Shown: positions 25,129 to 34,140 of the stretch, piece after piece | Position numbering within the stretch: the first letter of the stretch is position 1 | How the letters are laid out: every line of letters begins with the position of its first letter | From: Roseateles depolymerans | GTDB lineage: Bacteria; Pseudomonadota; Gammaproteobacteria; Burkholderiales; Burkholderiaceae_C | Direction of reading: 5' to 3' | Length of the DNA: 64,000 bases | Assembly: GCA_003241055.1 (NCBI GenBank) | Contig: QFOD01000024.1 | Span: 1 to 64,000 of the forward strand | Notes under the pieces: generated by a model | What the model saw: the letters and a program-made list of their open reading frames with translations, nothing else | Databases searched by the model: none | What the model was told of the DNA's origin: nothing | Program-made: the position numbers and the translations under genes

Positions 25129-26028
25129 TCAGCGCCGGTTCAGGAACTCCACCAGACGCGGGATGGTCTGGCCCGGCGCCTCTTCCATCAGCCAGTGGCC
25201 CGAACCCTTCACGACCACGCCCTCCACCTGGGTGTCCACCAGCCTGGCCTGCTCGATCAGGAAGCTGCCCGAGGCCTTCTCGCCGGTCAGCACCAGCATG
25301 GGCTGCTGCAGCGGGGTCCTGGCGAAGCCGGCGAAGTCGGCCGCGTCCTGCTCGAAGGCCTTGAAGTAGCCGAAGCCCGCCTTCATGCCGCCCGGCTGCG
25401 CATAGGCGGCCGTGTAGAACTGCCGGTCGGCCTCGCTCAGCGAGCGCGTGCGATCGGCCGCGAAGTCGTTCCAGAAATGCTCGAAGTAGATGCGCTCGCG
25501 ACCCTGCACCAGTTGCAGCGCGGTGTCGCCGTGGAAGTGGAAATGCCACAGGTCGCGCAGCAGCCAGACGTTCTTCCAGTCGCCCACGCCGGGCAGGAAG
25601 GCGTCCATCAGCACGATGCTCTCGACCTCGTCCGGGTACTGGGCCGCGTAGGCGTAGGCCACCATCAGCCCGATGTCATGGCCCACCACCTTGACCTTGC
25701 GATGACCCAGGCTGGCCACGAGCGCGTGCACGTCCTGGGCCAGGGTCTTCTTGTCGTAGCCGCCGTCGGGCTTGGCCGAGCCGCCGGCACCGCGCAGGTC
25801 GGGCGCGATGACGACGCTGCGATCGGCCAGCTGCGCCATCAGCGGACGCCACATGTGGCTGGTCTCGGTGTAGCCGTGCAGCAGCAGCACCGGGGTGTCG
25901 CTGCCGGCGCCGGCCTTCAGGTAGTGCAGCTGCACGCCGTTGGCCGTGGCGCTGCGGTCTTCGATGGTGGCGGCCTGCACGCCGACAGCCAGCAGCAGTG
26001 CGGAAAGCAGGGAGATGAAGCGCTTCAT
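25129..26028 (-). CDS. Exported alpha/beta hydrolase, epoxide hydrolase/dehalogenase-like
   Basis: A 299-residue alpha/beta hydrolase with a signal peptide (MKRFISLLSALLLAVGVQAA). HGYTETSHMW near residue 51 has the HG oxyanion region. The nucleophile elbow is VGHDIGLM near 115, an aspartate nucleophile as in epoxide hydrolases and haloalkane or haloacetate dehalogenases, and the catalytic His is in GSGHWLMEEAP near 277. FHFHGDTALQLVQGRERIYFEHFW is the cap region. Substrate unknown. It follows the SDR gene by 31 bases, probably one operon. Confidence 0.88.
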   Translation of the reverse strand: MKRFISLLSALLLAVGVQAATIEDRSATANGVQLHYLKAGAGSDTPVLLLHGYTETSHMWRPLMAQLADRSVVIAPDLRGAGGSAKPDGGYDKKTLAQDVHALVASLGHRKVKVVGHDIGLMVAYAYAAQYPDEVESIVLMDAFLPGVGDWKNVWLLRDLWHFHFHGDTALQLVQGRERIYFEHFWNDFAADRTRSLSEADRQFYTAAYAQPGGMKAGFGYFKAFEQDAADFAGFARTPLQQPMLVLTGEKASGSFLIEQARLVDTQVEGVVVKGSGHWLMEEAPGQTIPRLVEFLNRR

Positions 26029-26059
26029 GAGGGATCTCCTGAGGTGGGGCGGGTGGGGC

Positions 26060-26794
26060 TCAGAGCTGGCTCATGCCGCCGTCGACGATGATTTCCGTGC
26101 CGACGATGAAGGCCGACTCCGGGGCGGACAGGTGCAGCACGGTGGACGCGATCTCCTCCGGCGTGCCGAAGCGGCCCAGCGGGATCTGGCCCTGGATCTG
26201 CGCGGCCACCTGCTTGAGCGTGTCATCATCGAAGCCCAGCTTGCCGTACAGCGGCGTGCTGACCGGGCCGGGGCTGACCACGTTGACCCGCGCGCCCTGC
26301 GGCAGCAGCTCGGCCGACAGCGTCTTGGCCAGCGAGATCAGCGCGGCCTTGCTGGCGGCGTAGATGGCCGAGTTCGGCATGCCGATGTGGGCGTTGATGG
26401 AGCCGTTCAGCACGATGGACGCGCCACGGGCCAGCACCGGGCGCAGCGCCTGGATCAGGAAGAAGGCGCCACGAACGTTGGTGTTGAAGGTGCGGTCCCA
26501 CAGCTCGACGCTGGCGTCGGCCAGAGAAGCGAACTCGGCCATGCCGGCATTGACGAAGACGGCGTCGAGCTGGCGGCCGGCGGCGGCCAGATGCGTGCCG
26601 AGCGCCTTGGCGCCGGCCACGTCGGCGGCATCCAGCGGCACCAGTTCGAAGCCGGCGTCGACCTCGACCGGCTTGCCCGGGCGGGCGGTGACGATGACGT
26701 GGGCGCCTTCGGCGGCGAAGGCGCGGGCGGCCGCCAGGCCGATGCCCGAGGTGCCACCGGTGACGAGGACGGTCTTGTTCGTGAAGCGGGACAT
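26060..26794 (-). CDS. SDR family oxidoreductase
   Basis: A classical 244-residue short-chain dehydrogenase. The NAD(P)-binding motif TGGTSGIGLA is near residue 12, VNAG (FVNAGMAEF) near 83, and the catalytic Ser-Tyr-Lys is S in NGSINAHIGMPN and YAASKAAL near 146-150. The last residues FIVGTEIIVDGGMSQL are typical. It heads an operon with the exported hydrolase and is divergent from a LysR gene (116-base gap), its likely regulator. Confidence 0.92.
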   Translation of the reverse strand: MSRFTNKTVLVTGGTSGIGLAAARAFAAEGAHVIVTARPGKPVEVDAGFELVPLDAADVAGAKALGTHLAAAGRQLDAVFVNAGMAEFASLADASVELWDRTFNTNVRGAFFLIQALRPVLARGASIVLNGSINAHIGMPNSAIYAASKAALISLAKTLSAELLPQGARVNVVSPGPVSTPLYGKLGFDDDTLKQVAAQIQGQIPLGRFGTPEEIASTVLHLSAPESAFIVGTEIIVDGGMSQL

Positions 26795-26910
26795 GATGGT
26801 TTCCTTTGCGTCTGGGGTTGAGCGGCTTGTCTGCCGTGGACTCGATACTCCGCCTCACGCCCCCTTTTGACGTCCGGCCGCGTTGGTCGACTCGTGCAAG
26901 GCCTTCGAAC

Positions 26911-27825
26911 ATGCTCAGCGACGACGAAATCCTGCTGATGGAAGCCATCCTGGAAAGCGGCAGCCTGTCGCGGGCCGCCGCGGCGCTGGGGCGGGCGCCG
27001 TCCACGGTGTCCTACACGCTGCGCCAGATCGAGGGCCGCTTCGACGCGCTGCTGTTCGACCGGCGCCGCTACCGGCTGCAGCTCACACCCGCCGGCGCGC
27101 TGCTGGTGCGCGAGGCCACGCGGCTGCGCGACGACATGCACCGGCTGACGCGCCGCGTCGCCCAGGTGGCCAAGGGCTGGGAGGACCGGCTCGCCATCGT
27201 CACCGACGAGCTGATCGAGTTCGAATCGCTGCTGCCGGTGATCCAGGACTTCGACGCGCTGGACTCCGGCGTCTCGCTGCGCCTCACCCACGAGGTGCTG
27301 GGCGGCACCTGGGAGGCGCTGGCCGAGGGCCGGGCCGATCTCGTCATAGGCGCCACCAACGAACCGCCGGCCGGCGTGGGCGTGCAGTGGCGCGAGCTGG
27401 GCGCGATGCGCTGGGTCTACGCCGTGGCGCCGCGCCATCCGCTGGCCGCCGCCGCCCAGCCACTGAGCGCCGAGCAGATGCGCGCCCACCGCGCCGTCGT
27501 GGTGGCCGACACCTCGCGGCGCAGCGACGGCCGCGCCTACGGCCACCGCGCCGGCCAGGCCACGCTGGCCGTGCCCAGCATGCGCGCCAAGATCGCCGCG
27601 CAGCGCGCCGGCCTGGGCGTGGGCTGGCTGCCCGAGCTGCGCGTGGCCTCGCTGCTGGCGCGCGGCGAGCTGGTGGCGCTGCAGGTGGCCGTGCCGCGCG
27701 AGCCCAACACGCTCTACGTGGCCTGGCGCGGCAGCGAGGGCCGCGCGCTGGCCTGGTGGCTGGAACGTCTCACCGACGCGCGCTGGTGCCAGCGCCTGGT
27801 GGACGGCCTGGACAGCTACGCCTGA
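26911..27825 (+). CDS. LysR family transcriptional regulator
   Basis: A 304-residue LysR protein. The helix-turn-helix spans MLSDDEILLMEAILESGSLSRAAAALGRAPSTVSYTLRQIEGRF, residues 1-44, followed by RYRLQLTPAG; the C-terminal part is a substrate-binding domain (about 90-290). The start MLSDD was chosen over a 35-residue upstream extension. It is divergent from the SDR and hydrolase genes and probably controls them. Effector unknown. Its stop is 15 bases from the convergent CMD gene. Confidence 0.93.
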   Translation: MLSDDEILLMEAILESGSLSRAAAALGRAPSTVSYTLRQIEGRFDALLFDRRRYRLQLTPAGALLVREATRLRDDMHRLTRRVAQVAKGWEDRLAIVTDELIEFESLLPVIQDFDALDSGVSLRLTHEVLGGTWEALAEGRADLVIGATNEPPAGVGVQWRELGAMRWVYAVAPRHPLAAAAQPLSAEQMRAHRAVVVADTSRRSDGRAYGHRAGQATLAVPSMRAKIAAQRAGLGVGWLPELRVASLLARGELVALQVAVPREPNTLYVAWRGSEGRALAWWLERLTDARWCQRLVDGLDSYA

Positions 27826-27840
27826 GGCGAGCGCCGGGCC

Positions 27841-28287
27841 TCAGGCCGGCAGCGGCTTGCGAAAGCCGATCGCGAAGCGGTTCCACGCATTGATGGTGGT
27901 GATGGCCAGCGTCAGGTTCACGAGCTCGGTGTCGTTGAACTGCGCCTGGGCGAACGCATAGTCCGCGTCCGACGCATGGCCCTGGGTGATCAGCGTCAGC
28001 GCCTCCGTCCAGGCCAGCGCGGCCTGCTCGCGGGGCGAGAACAGCGTGGTCTCGCGCCAGGCCGGCAGCACATGCAGGCGGCGGTCGCTATCGCCGGCCT
28101 CGCGCGCCTCGCGGCTGTGCATGTCCAGGCAGAAGGCGCAGCCGTTGATCTGCGAGGCGCGCATCTTCACCAGGTGCAGCAGGCCGGGCTCCAGGCCCAG
28201 CTTGGCGATGCTGCCCTCGAGCGTCAGCATGGCCTTGAGGGCGGCGGGCGAGGCGGCGTAGAAGTCGGTGCGGGCGAGGGGGCTCAT
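27841..28287 (-). CDS. Carboxymuconolactone decarboxylase family protein (AhpD-like)
   Basis: A 148-residue CMD/AhpD-like protein. The redox motif CxxC with the following His is GCAFCLDMHSREARE near residue 50, as in AhpD alkylhydroperoxidases; LALAITTINAWNRFAIGF is the usual ending. It probably acts in peroxide or organic hydroperoxide handling. Divergent from the MocR-type regulator, 98 bases away, which is the usual arrangement for a MocR target. Confidence 0.92.
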   Translation of the reverse strand: MSPLARTDFYAASPAALKAMLTLEGSIAKLGLEPGLLHLVKMRASQINGCAFCLDMHSREAREAGDSDRRLHVLPAWRETTLFSPREQAALAWTEALTLITQGHASDADYAFAQAQFNDTELVNLTLAITTINAWNRFAIGFRKPLPA

Positions 28288-28347
28288 GAGATGCTCCAGC
28301 GGGTGTTGAAGGGGTGAGCGAAGCTTGCGCCCGCCCCGTCGACGCGA

Positions 28348-28379
28348 GCAGTCCAATCCCCGGCAAATCCGGCAGTCCA
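28348..28379 (+). promoter_or_regulatory. Direct repeat GCAGTCCA x2 before the MocR gene
   Basis: GCAGTCCA occurs at 28348-28355 and again at 28372-28379, 24 bases apart, in the gap between the divergent CMD and MocR genes. MocR regulators bind directly repeated sites, so this is a candidate operator. Two 8-base matches in a GC-rich region give modest support. Confidence 0.35.
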
Positions 28380-28385
28380 CGCGCC

Positions 28386-29813
28386 ATGGATCTCCACATC
28401 GTCATCGACCCCGCCCAGCCGCGCGGCGAGCAGCTGCTGCGCCAGCTGCGCGGCCTGATCCGCAGCGGGCGCCTGGCCACCGGCACGCAGCTGCCGCCCA
28501 CCCGGCTGCTGGCCCAGCAGCTGGGCCTGGCGCGCCAGACCGTGGCCGAGGCCTACGACCGGCTCACGCTGGAGCAGCTCATCGAGGCCCGGCGCGGCCG
28601 CGGCAGCTTCGTGCGGCCGCTGCCGCCGGCCCTGCCTGATGCCCCGGTGGCCACCCCGCCGCCGCTGGCCAGCGCGGCGCGCATCGCCGCCTTCCAGGCC
28701 CTGCCGGTGCCGCTGCTGAGGCTGGCCGACAACCCGCTGGCGCCGCTGGACTTCGTCGGCGGCTCACCCGACCCGGCGCTGTTCCCGCACGAGGATTGGC
28801 GCCGCCACCTGCATGCGGCACAGCGCCAGATGGGCCTGGGCGGCGCGCATGCGCCGCCGGCCGGCCTGCCCGCGCTGCGCGAGGCCATCGCCGAGCACCT
28901 GGCCTTCGCCCGCGGTGTGCGCTGCACGGCCGAGGACGTCATCGTCACCCAGGGCGCCCAGCAGGCCTTCGACCTGCTGGTGCGGGTACTGGTGGGCCCG
29001 GGCGAGCTGGCCGCCGTCGAGTCGCCCGGCTACCCGCCGCTGCGCAGCCTGCTGCTGGCCCAGGGCGCCCGCGTGGCCGAGGTGCCGGTGGATGCGCAGG
29101 GCCTGTGCGTGGAGCAGCTGCCGCCCGGCGCGCGCCTGGCCTATGTGACGCCGGCCCACCAGTTCCCGCTCGGCATGCCGATGAGCGTGGCGCGCCGCCA
29201 CGCGCTGCTGGCCTGGGCCGCGCGCGAGGGCGCGGTGCTGGTGGAGGACGACTACGACAGCGAGTTCCGCTTCGCCGGCACGCCGCGCGACAGCCTGCAG
29301 GGGCTGGACCGCGAGGGCCGGGTGGCCTTCGTCGGCAGCTTTTCCAAGACGCTGGCGCCGTCGCTGCGGCTGGGCTATGTGATCGCCCCGCCCGCGCTGC
29401 GCGACGCGCTGCTGACGGCCAAGCACCTGGCCGACGTGCACGGGCCGCGGCTGCAGCAGGCCGCGCTGGCCCGCTTCATGGCCGAAGGCGCCTACCGCCG
29501 CCACCTGCGCCGCTGCCAGGCGGCCTATGGCGAGCGCCGTGAGGCGCTACAGCGTGGCGTGCAGGCCCGGCTGCAGCGCTGGCTGCAGCTGGTGCCGGCG
29601 GATGCCGGCTTCCACCAGGCCGCGCTGCTACAGGGCACGCCGCTGGACGCCCCGCGGCTGGCGGCGCTGGCGCGCCGGCTGGATGTGGGCCTCTACCCGC
29701 TGCAGGCGCTGGGCGCCGACGTGGACGGCCTGCTGATGGGCCTGGGCCGCATCCCCGCCGACGGCGTGGACACGGCGCTCGCGCGCATCGCGGAGCTGCT
29801 GGCGTCCGCCTGA
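28386..29813 (+). CDS. MocR/PdxR-like PLP-dependent transcriptional regulator
   Basis: A 475-residue MocR-type protein: an N-terminal GntR winged helix (GEQLLRQLRGLIRSGRLATGTQLPPTRLLAQQL, about residues 15-50) fused to an aminotransferase-like domain from about 115. PLP lysine is in SFSKTLAPSLRLGYV near 322, DDYDSEFRF near 290 is the conserved aspartate region, and TPAHQFPLGMPMS near 258 is a family signature. Likely target is the divergent CMD gene. The effector (PLP, GABA or other amine) is not deducible. Start MDLHIV is preferred over a 24-residue extension. Confidence 0.93.
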   Translation: MDLHIVIDPAQPRGEQLLRQLRGLIRSGRLATGTQLPPTRLLAQQLGLARQTVAEAYDRLTLEQLIEARRGRGSFVRPLPPALPDAPVATPPPLASAARIAAFQALPVPLLRLADNPLAPLDFVGGSPDPALFPHEDWRRHLHAAQRQMGLGGAHAPPAGLPALREAIAEHLAFARGVRCTAEDVIVTQGAQQAFDLLVRVLVGPGELAAVESPGYPPLRSLLLAQGARVAEVPVDAQGLCVEQLPPGARLAYVTPAHQFPLGMPMSVARRHALLAWAAREGAVLVEDDYDSEFRFAGTPRDSLQGLDREGRVAFVGSFSKTLAPSLRLGYVIAPPALRDALLTAKHLADVHGPRLQQAALARFMAEGAYRRHLRRCQAAYGERREALQRGVQARLQRWLQLVPADAGFHQAALLQGTPLDAPRLAALARRLDVGLYPLQALGADVDGLLMGLGRIPADGVDTALARIAELLASA

Positions 29814-29827
29814 GCCGGCGCCCGGCC

Positions 29828-31798
29828 TCAGGCCATCTTGAAGAAGCTGACCTCCTGATTGAGGCGCTGGGCCTGCTCCGCCAGCGCGCTGGCGGCGGCC
29901 GTGGTCTGCTCCACCAGGGCGGCGTTCTGCTGCGTGGCCTCGTCCAGCGAGCGCATCGCCGCCCCCACCTCGACCACGCCCAGGCCCTGCTGGTGCGTGG
30001 CCTCGGCAATGTCACGCATCTGCCCGGCGATCTGCTCGGCGTTGCCGACGATGGTCTGCATCATCTCGCGCGCCTCGCCCACCACCGTATGGCCGGCCTG
30101 CACCTGCTCGATGCTGGCGCTGATCAGCGTCTTGATCTCCTTGGCCGCGCCGGCCGAGCGGCCGGCCAGCGCCCGCACCTCGGTGGCCACCACCGCGAAG
30201 CCGCGGCCATGCTCGCCGGCCCGCGCGGCTTCCACCGCAGCGTTCAGCGCCAGGATGTTGGTCTGGAAGGCGATGCTGTCGATCACGCCGATGATGTCGC
30301 CGATGCGGGTGGAGGACTGGCGGATGCCGTCCATGGTCTGCACCACGTCGCCGATGACCCGGCCGCAGTCGGCCGCCGCACCGGCATTGGCCTCGACGAT
30401 GTGGCGCGCATCGGCCACCCGCTCGCCCACCTGGCGCACCTGGCCGGAGATCTGCTCCATCGTCGCCGCGGTTTCCTCCAGGTTGGCCGCCGTCTGCTCG
30501 GTGCGGGCGGAGAGGTCATGTGCCGCGCTGGCGATCTCGCCGCTGGAGGTCTGCACCTCGGTCGAGCCCTGCAGCACGGTGCCGACGATGCGGCGAAGCG
30601 CCGTCTGCATCTCGCCCATCGTGAGCATCAGCTGGGCCGCCTCATCGCTGCCCCAGGGGCGCGGCGCGGTGGTCAGGTTGCCCTTGGTGATCTCGCGCAG
30701 ATGGCCGGCCACCTCCTGCAGCCCGCCGATCATCACCTTGAAGAAGCTCAGCATCAGGTAGCAGGCCAGCAGCACGAACAACACCGCCACGCTCAGCTTG
30801 ACCGCCAGGCCGTGCTGCTGCGCATCGATACGCATCTGCAGACGCTCGTCCAGACGCTTGAAGACCTGCTCGTTGAGCCGCTGCTGGCGGCTCAGCAGTT
30901 CTTGGCCCAGTGCCTGGTACTCGGCCGCGCCCCCCTGGGGCTCGACCCCCATCAGCTGGCCTCGCACGGCCTTCAGGAAGGCCTGCTCGGCAGCGACGAC
31001 GCCCGCTCGGTCCATCCGGGAGGCAACCTCTGGGAAGGCCGTCACGCCCTGCTGGAAGGAGCGGTCCACATCGGCGCCCAACAGCGGCTGCACCGCCAGC
31101 CACTCGGTCAGATGATCACGCCGCGCCGGCGTCAGCCCCTGACCGCCCAGGACCAGCGCGCCCAGCGTACGCAGCCGCGCGGCGTTCTCTGCCAGCTGCG
31201 GCCCGCGCAGGATGGACACCACCATCATGTGATACGTGTCCAGCTCCGGATCCAGGCTGAGCTGCGACCCGTCCGCTGCGTCGGCAATCAGCGTGATCAG
31301 CGCATCCACCACCGCGGTGTGGGCCGCGAACTGCGCGTCCGGCGCCGCCTCCGTACCCTGCAGCGCGGCCACGCGCTGGCGCAGGTCGGCGAACCCCTTG
31401 GTGGTGCCCAGCTCGGCACCCAGCGACTGATCGAGCTGGGTCAGCTTCTGCATCGCTGCCTCGAGCCGGCCCTGGGCGGTGCCCAGTTCGGGCGTCCCCA
31501 GCACGGCGGCATGACGCCGCTGCTGGACCGCCTGGATCACCTCCAGCGTGGGCGCCACATACCGCATGCCATCCTGCTCGGCCCGCGTGCTGGCGATCAG
31601 GTCCTGAACGCCCGACCACAGAAAGCCCAGGGCCATCACCAGCGGAATGACGAAGGCGGCCGCGATCCAGGCCGCCTTGGCCGTGAAGGACAGGCGCCGG
31701 AACAGGCGCACGCCAGGAGAGAGCCAACCGTGGTAGCGAAAGAACTCGCCAAAGCCCGAGCCCGCGGGGGCCGAACGTGCGTGAGAGGAAGAGGACAT
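29828..31798 (-). CDS. Methyl-accepting chemotaxis protein
   Basis: A 656-residue chemoreceptor. TM1 is at about 41-63 and TM2 at about 333-353, enclosing a periplasmic sensor of roughly 270 residues rich in helices (four-helix-bundle type, no sequence match recalled). HAMP follows TM2, and the signalling hairpin tip IAFQTNILALNAAVEAARAGE is near 509, so the CheA/CheW contact is intact. No C-terminal pentapeptide tether for CheR is seen; the protein ends SFFKMA. No other che genes are nearby, so it feeds a distant pathway. Ligand unknown. Confidence 0.94.
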   Translation of the reverse strand: MSSSSHARSAPAGSGFGEFFRYHGWLSPGVRLFRRLSFTAKAAWIAAAFVIPLVMALGFLWSGVQDLIASTRAEQDGMRYVAPTLEVIQAVQQRRHAAVLGTPELGTAQGRLEAAMQKLTQLDQSLGAELGTTKGFADLRQRVAALQGTEAAPDAQFAAHTAVVDALITLIADAADGSQLSLDPELDTYHMMVVSILRGPQLAENAARLRTLGALVLGGQGLTPARRDHLTEWLAVQPLLGADVDRSFQQGVTAFPEVASRMDRAGVVAAEQAFLKAVRGQLMGVEPQGGAAEYQALGQELLSRQQRLNEQVFKRLDERLQMRIDAQQHGLAVKLSVAVLFVLLACYLMLSFFKVMIGGLQEVAGHLREITKGNLTTAPRPWGSDEAAQLMLTMGEMQTALRRIVGTVLQGSTEVQTSSGEIASAAHDLSARTEQTAANLEETAATMEQISGQVRQVGERVADARHIVEANAGAAADCGRVIGDVVQTMDGIRQSSTRIGDIIGVIDSIAFQTNILALNAAVEAARAGEHGRGFAVVATEVRALAGRSAGAAKEIKTLISASIEQVQAGHTVVGEAREMMQTIVGNAEQIAGQMRDIAEATHQQGLGVVEVGAAMRSLDEATQQNAALVEQTTAAASALAEQAQRLNQEVSFFKMA

Positions 31799-31930
31799 GG
31801 AATGGCAGCCGATCTGAACATGGCGGCCCCGCGCGCGTCGCGCCAGGACCTGCAGGCGCGGCATGTTAGGAGCGCCGTCGCCGCAGGTCGACCCGGCGGC
31901 GCGACGAAATACCGCCTGCCGGGTTTCTTC

Positions 31931-33349
31931 TCAGCGTGCAGCCGGCAGCGTCAGCCGAAAGCGACAGCCCGGGCCGGGCCGCCGGGCCAGCCCGATGCTG
32001 CCGCCCTGCCGCTCGACGATCTCCCGCACGATGGCCAGCCCCAGGCCGCAGCCCTCGCCGCTGGCCGAGCCGCGCACGAAGCGGTCGAACACCCGCTCGT
32101 GCAACGCCTCCGGAATGCCCGGCCCGTCGTCATCGACCTCGAGGCACCAGCCCTCATCCCCCGCCGTCATGCGCACCGTGACCGTGGCCCCCGGGCCGGC
32201 ATAGCGCACGGCGTTGTCGACCAGATTGGCCACCGCCTCGCGCAGCAGCAGGCCCGAGCCCAGCGTGAGCAGCCGTGCCTCGCCGGCCGGCTCCTCCAGG
32301 CCCAGGTCCACGCCGGCCGCCAGCGCACGCGGCACCCACTCGGCCACCAGCTCGCGCAGCAGCGTGCGCAGGTCCACCGGCTCGGCCGGGCGCGCCGCGG
32401 CCGACTCGGGCTCGGCCCGCGCCAGCGCCAGCAGCTGGTTCACCAGCCGGGCCGCGCGCAGCGCGCTCTCGTGCACGCGCTCCAGCCGGACGCGCAGGGT
32501 CGGGTCTTGCGTACCCTGCAAGGCCAGCTCGGTCTGGCTCTTCAGCCCGGCCAGTGGCGTGCGCAGCTGATGCGCCGCATCGCTGACGAAGCGCTGCTGC
32601 AGCGCCAGGCTGGACTGCGCCTGCGCCAGCAGCTCGTTGACCGCGCCGGCCAGCGCATGCACCTCGCGCGGCGCGGCCTGCAGCGAGATGGGCGCCAGCC
32701 GGGCCGCACCGGCCGCCGCCGTCTGGCCGCGCACGCGTGCCTGCAACTCGGCCAGCGGCGCCAGGCCGGCGCGTATGCCGGCCCACACGCCCAGGCTCAT
32801 CAGCGCCACCAGCAGCGACAGCGGCAGCGCCGTGTCCAGCAGGATGCGCCGCGCCAACTGCTCGCGGCTGGCGCTGGAGCGCGCCACCTGCACCCGCATC
32901 AGGCCCTCGGCCGCCGTGCCGTCCGCGGCGCCGCTGCGCAGCGGCAGGTCCAGCGCCACGATGCGCAGTGGCGCAGGCCCGCCCGCGTCGTAGAAACGCG
33001 GCTGCGCGGGCTCGCCAACGCCGGGCGGCTCCGGCAGCCGGGCCTCGCCGAACAGCAGCTGGCCGGGCGGCGCGCTGACGGCGTACATCACGCGGTCGTC
33101 GGGGTCGGCGGCCAGGATGTCCTGGGCCGAGCGCGGCAGATCCACGAACAGGCCGCTGGCAGTGGGCCGCACCTGGCGAGCCAGCGAGCGGGCGGCCTGC
33201 AGCAGGCTGGCGTCGATGGCGTCGTCGGCATGGCGTATGGCCACGCGGTAGGCCCCGAAGGCCGCCACCAGCCACAGCACGATCTGCGGCAGCAGCAGCC
33301 ACAGCAGCAGCTGGCGCTGCAGGGACGGGCCTCGGCCGGTGCGGCTCAC
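31931..33349 (-). CDS. Sensor histidine kinase, TctE/2CSK_N type
   Basis: A 472-residue kinase. TM1 is at about 14-36, a periplasmic 2CSK_N-type domain follows (DASLLQAARSLARQVRP to about 155), and TM2 is at about 170-193. The H-box is DAAHQLRTPLAGLKSQTELAL with His260, and the ATPase has NLVDNAVRYAGPG, DDDGPGIPEA and GCGLGLAIVREI. The start is GTG overlapping the response-regulator stop (GTGA). TctE relatives sense carboxylic acids, but the signal here is unknown. It lies on the opposite strand from the ABC binding-protein gene, with the regulator gene between them. Confidence 0.94.
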   Translation of the reverse strand: MSRTGRGPSLQRQLLLWLLLPQIVLWLVAAFGAYRVAIRHADDAIDASLLQAARSLARQVRPTASGLFVDLPRSAQDILAADPDDRVMYAVSAPPGQLLFGEARLPEPPGVGEPAQPRFYDAGGPAPLRIVALDLPLRSGAADGTAAEGLMRVQVARSSASREQLARRILLDTALPLSLLVALMSLGVWAGIRAGLAPLAELQARVRGQTAAAGAARLAPISLQAAPREVHALAGAVNELLAQAQSSLALQQRFVSDAAHQLRTPLAGLKSQTELALQGTQDPTLRVRLERVHESALRAARLVNQLLALARAEPESAAARPAEPVDLRTLLRELVAEWVPRALAAGVDLGLEEPAGEARLLTLGSGLLLREAVANLVDNAVRYAGPGATVTVRMTAGDEGWCLEVDDDGPGIPEALHERVFDRFVRGSASGEGCGLGLAIVREIVERQGGSIGLARRPGPGCRFRLTLPAAR

Positions 33350-34014
33350 GGCCCCGCCGTCTCGAGCAGGTAGCCCAGGCCGCGGGCCGTGCGTATGGCC
33401 AGGCCCGAGCCTTCCAGCTTGCGGCGCAGACGGTGGATGTAGACCTCGATGGAGCCGGCTGCAGCCTCCTCGCCGTCGGCACTCCAGGCCTGCACGATGG
33501 CCGCCTTGGCCACCACGCGGTCGCGCTCGGCCAGCAGCAGCTCCAGCAGCACCCATTCGCGCGGGCTCAGCTCCACCGGCTGACCGGCCACGCTGGCGCG
33601 GCGCTGGGCACGGTCCAGCGTCAGCCGGCGCAGCTGCAACGTGGGCGCGGCCGGGCGGCTGCGGCGCAGCAGCGCCTGCAGGCGGGCCTCCAGCTCGGGC
33701 ATGTCGAAGGGCTTGATGACGTAGTCGTCCGCCCCGGCGTTCAGGCCGGCGAGGCGGTGCTCAAGGTCGTCCTGCGCGGTCAGCACGAGGATGGGCAGCG
33801 TGCAGCCCGCCTCCCGCGCGCGGCGCAGCACGGTGAGCCCGTCCATCAGCGGCAGGCCCAGGTCGAGGATGGCGATGTCGAAGTCCTGCCGGCGCAGCAG
33901 GTAGTCGGCCACCGCGCCGTTGTCGGCCCACTCCACCTGGTAGGCGGCCTGGCCCAGGCGCTGCTGCAGCGCGTCGGCCAGCAGGGTGTCGTCTTCGGCA
34001 AGCAGCAGCTTCAT
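33346..34014 (-). CDS. OmpR-family response regulator, TctD-like
   Basis: A 222-residue regulator with an N-terminal receiver (acidic pocket EDD at 7-9, phospho-Asp51 in AILDLGLPLMDG, Lys near residue 101 in YVIKPF) and a C-terminal winged helix (VELSPREWVLLELLL, EVYIHRLRRKLEG). Partner is the downstream kinase. The 126-base gap to the divergent ABC genes contains TTAA-type direct repeats suited to an OmpR-like regulator, so that pair is the probable target. Confidence 0.95.
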   Translation of the reverse strand: MKLLLAEDDTLLADALQQRLGQAAYQVEWADNGAVADYLLRRQDFDIAILDLGLPLMDGLTVLRRAREAGCTLPILVLTAQDDLEHRLAGLNAGADDYVIKPFDMPELEARLQALLRRSRPAAPTLQLRRLTLDRAQRRASVAGQPVELSPREWVLLELLLAERDRVVAKAAIVQAWSADGEEAAAGSIEVYIHRLRRKLEGSGLAIRTARGLGYLLETAGP

Positions 34015-34040
34015 GGCTGGGGGTGGTGACGGGCGCTCAT

Positions 34041-34067
34041 GGTTAACACGATATTAAGAGTCTTAAT
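34041..34067. promoter_or_regulatory. TTAA direct repeats and palindrome upstream of the ABC pair
   Basis: Three TTAA cores occur at 34043, 34054 and 34063. The first two (GTTAAC, ATTAAG) are 11 bases apart, about one helical turn, as in OmpR/PmrA-type tandem boxes. ATTAAGA-G-TCTTAAT at 34053-34067 is also a perfect 15-base palindrome. This AT-rich patch stands out in the GC-rich region and sits between the response regulator and the ABC genes. Confidence 0.5.
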
Positions 34068-34140
34068 CATGAGTAATGATTCAGGGATGACCCCTAGGCC
34101 GCCCGCTCGCACCGGCCCGTCCGGCACCCGGGCGGGGAGC

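Noticed and set aside
29993..33373. 1126-codon open frame on the plus strand opposite the chemoreceptor and kinase
   Set aside because: Composition is the low-complexity His/Gln/Arg type of antisense frames in GC-rich DNA; the opposite strand encodes clear, complete proteins.
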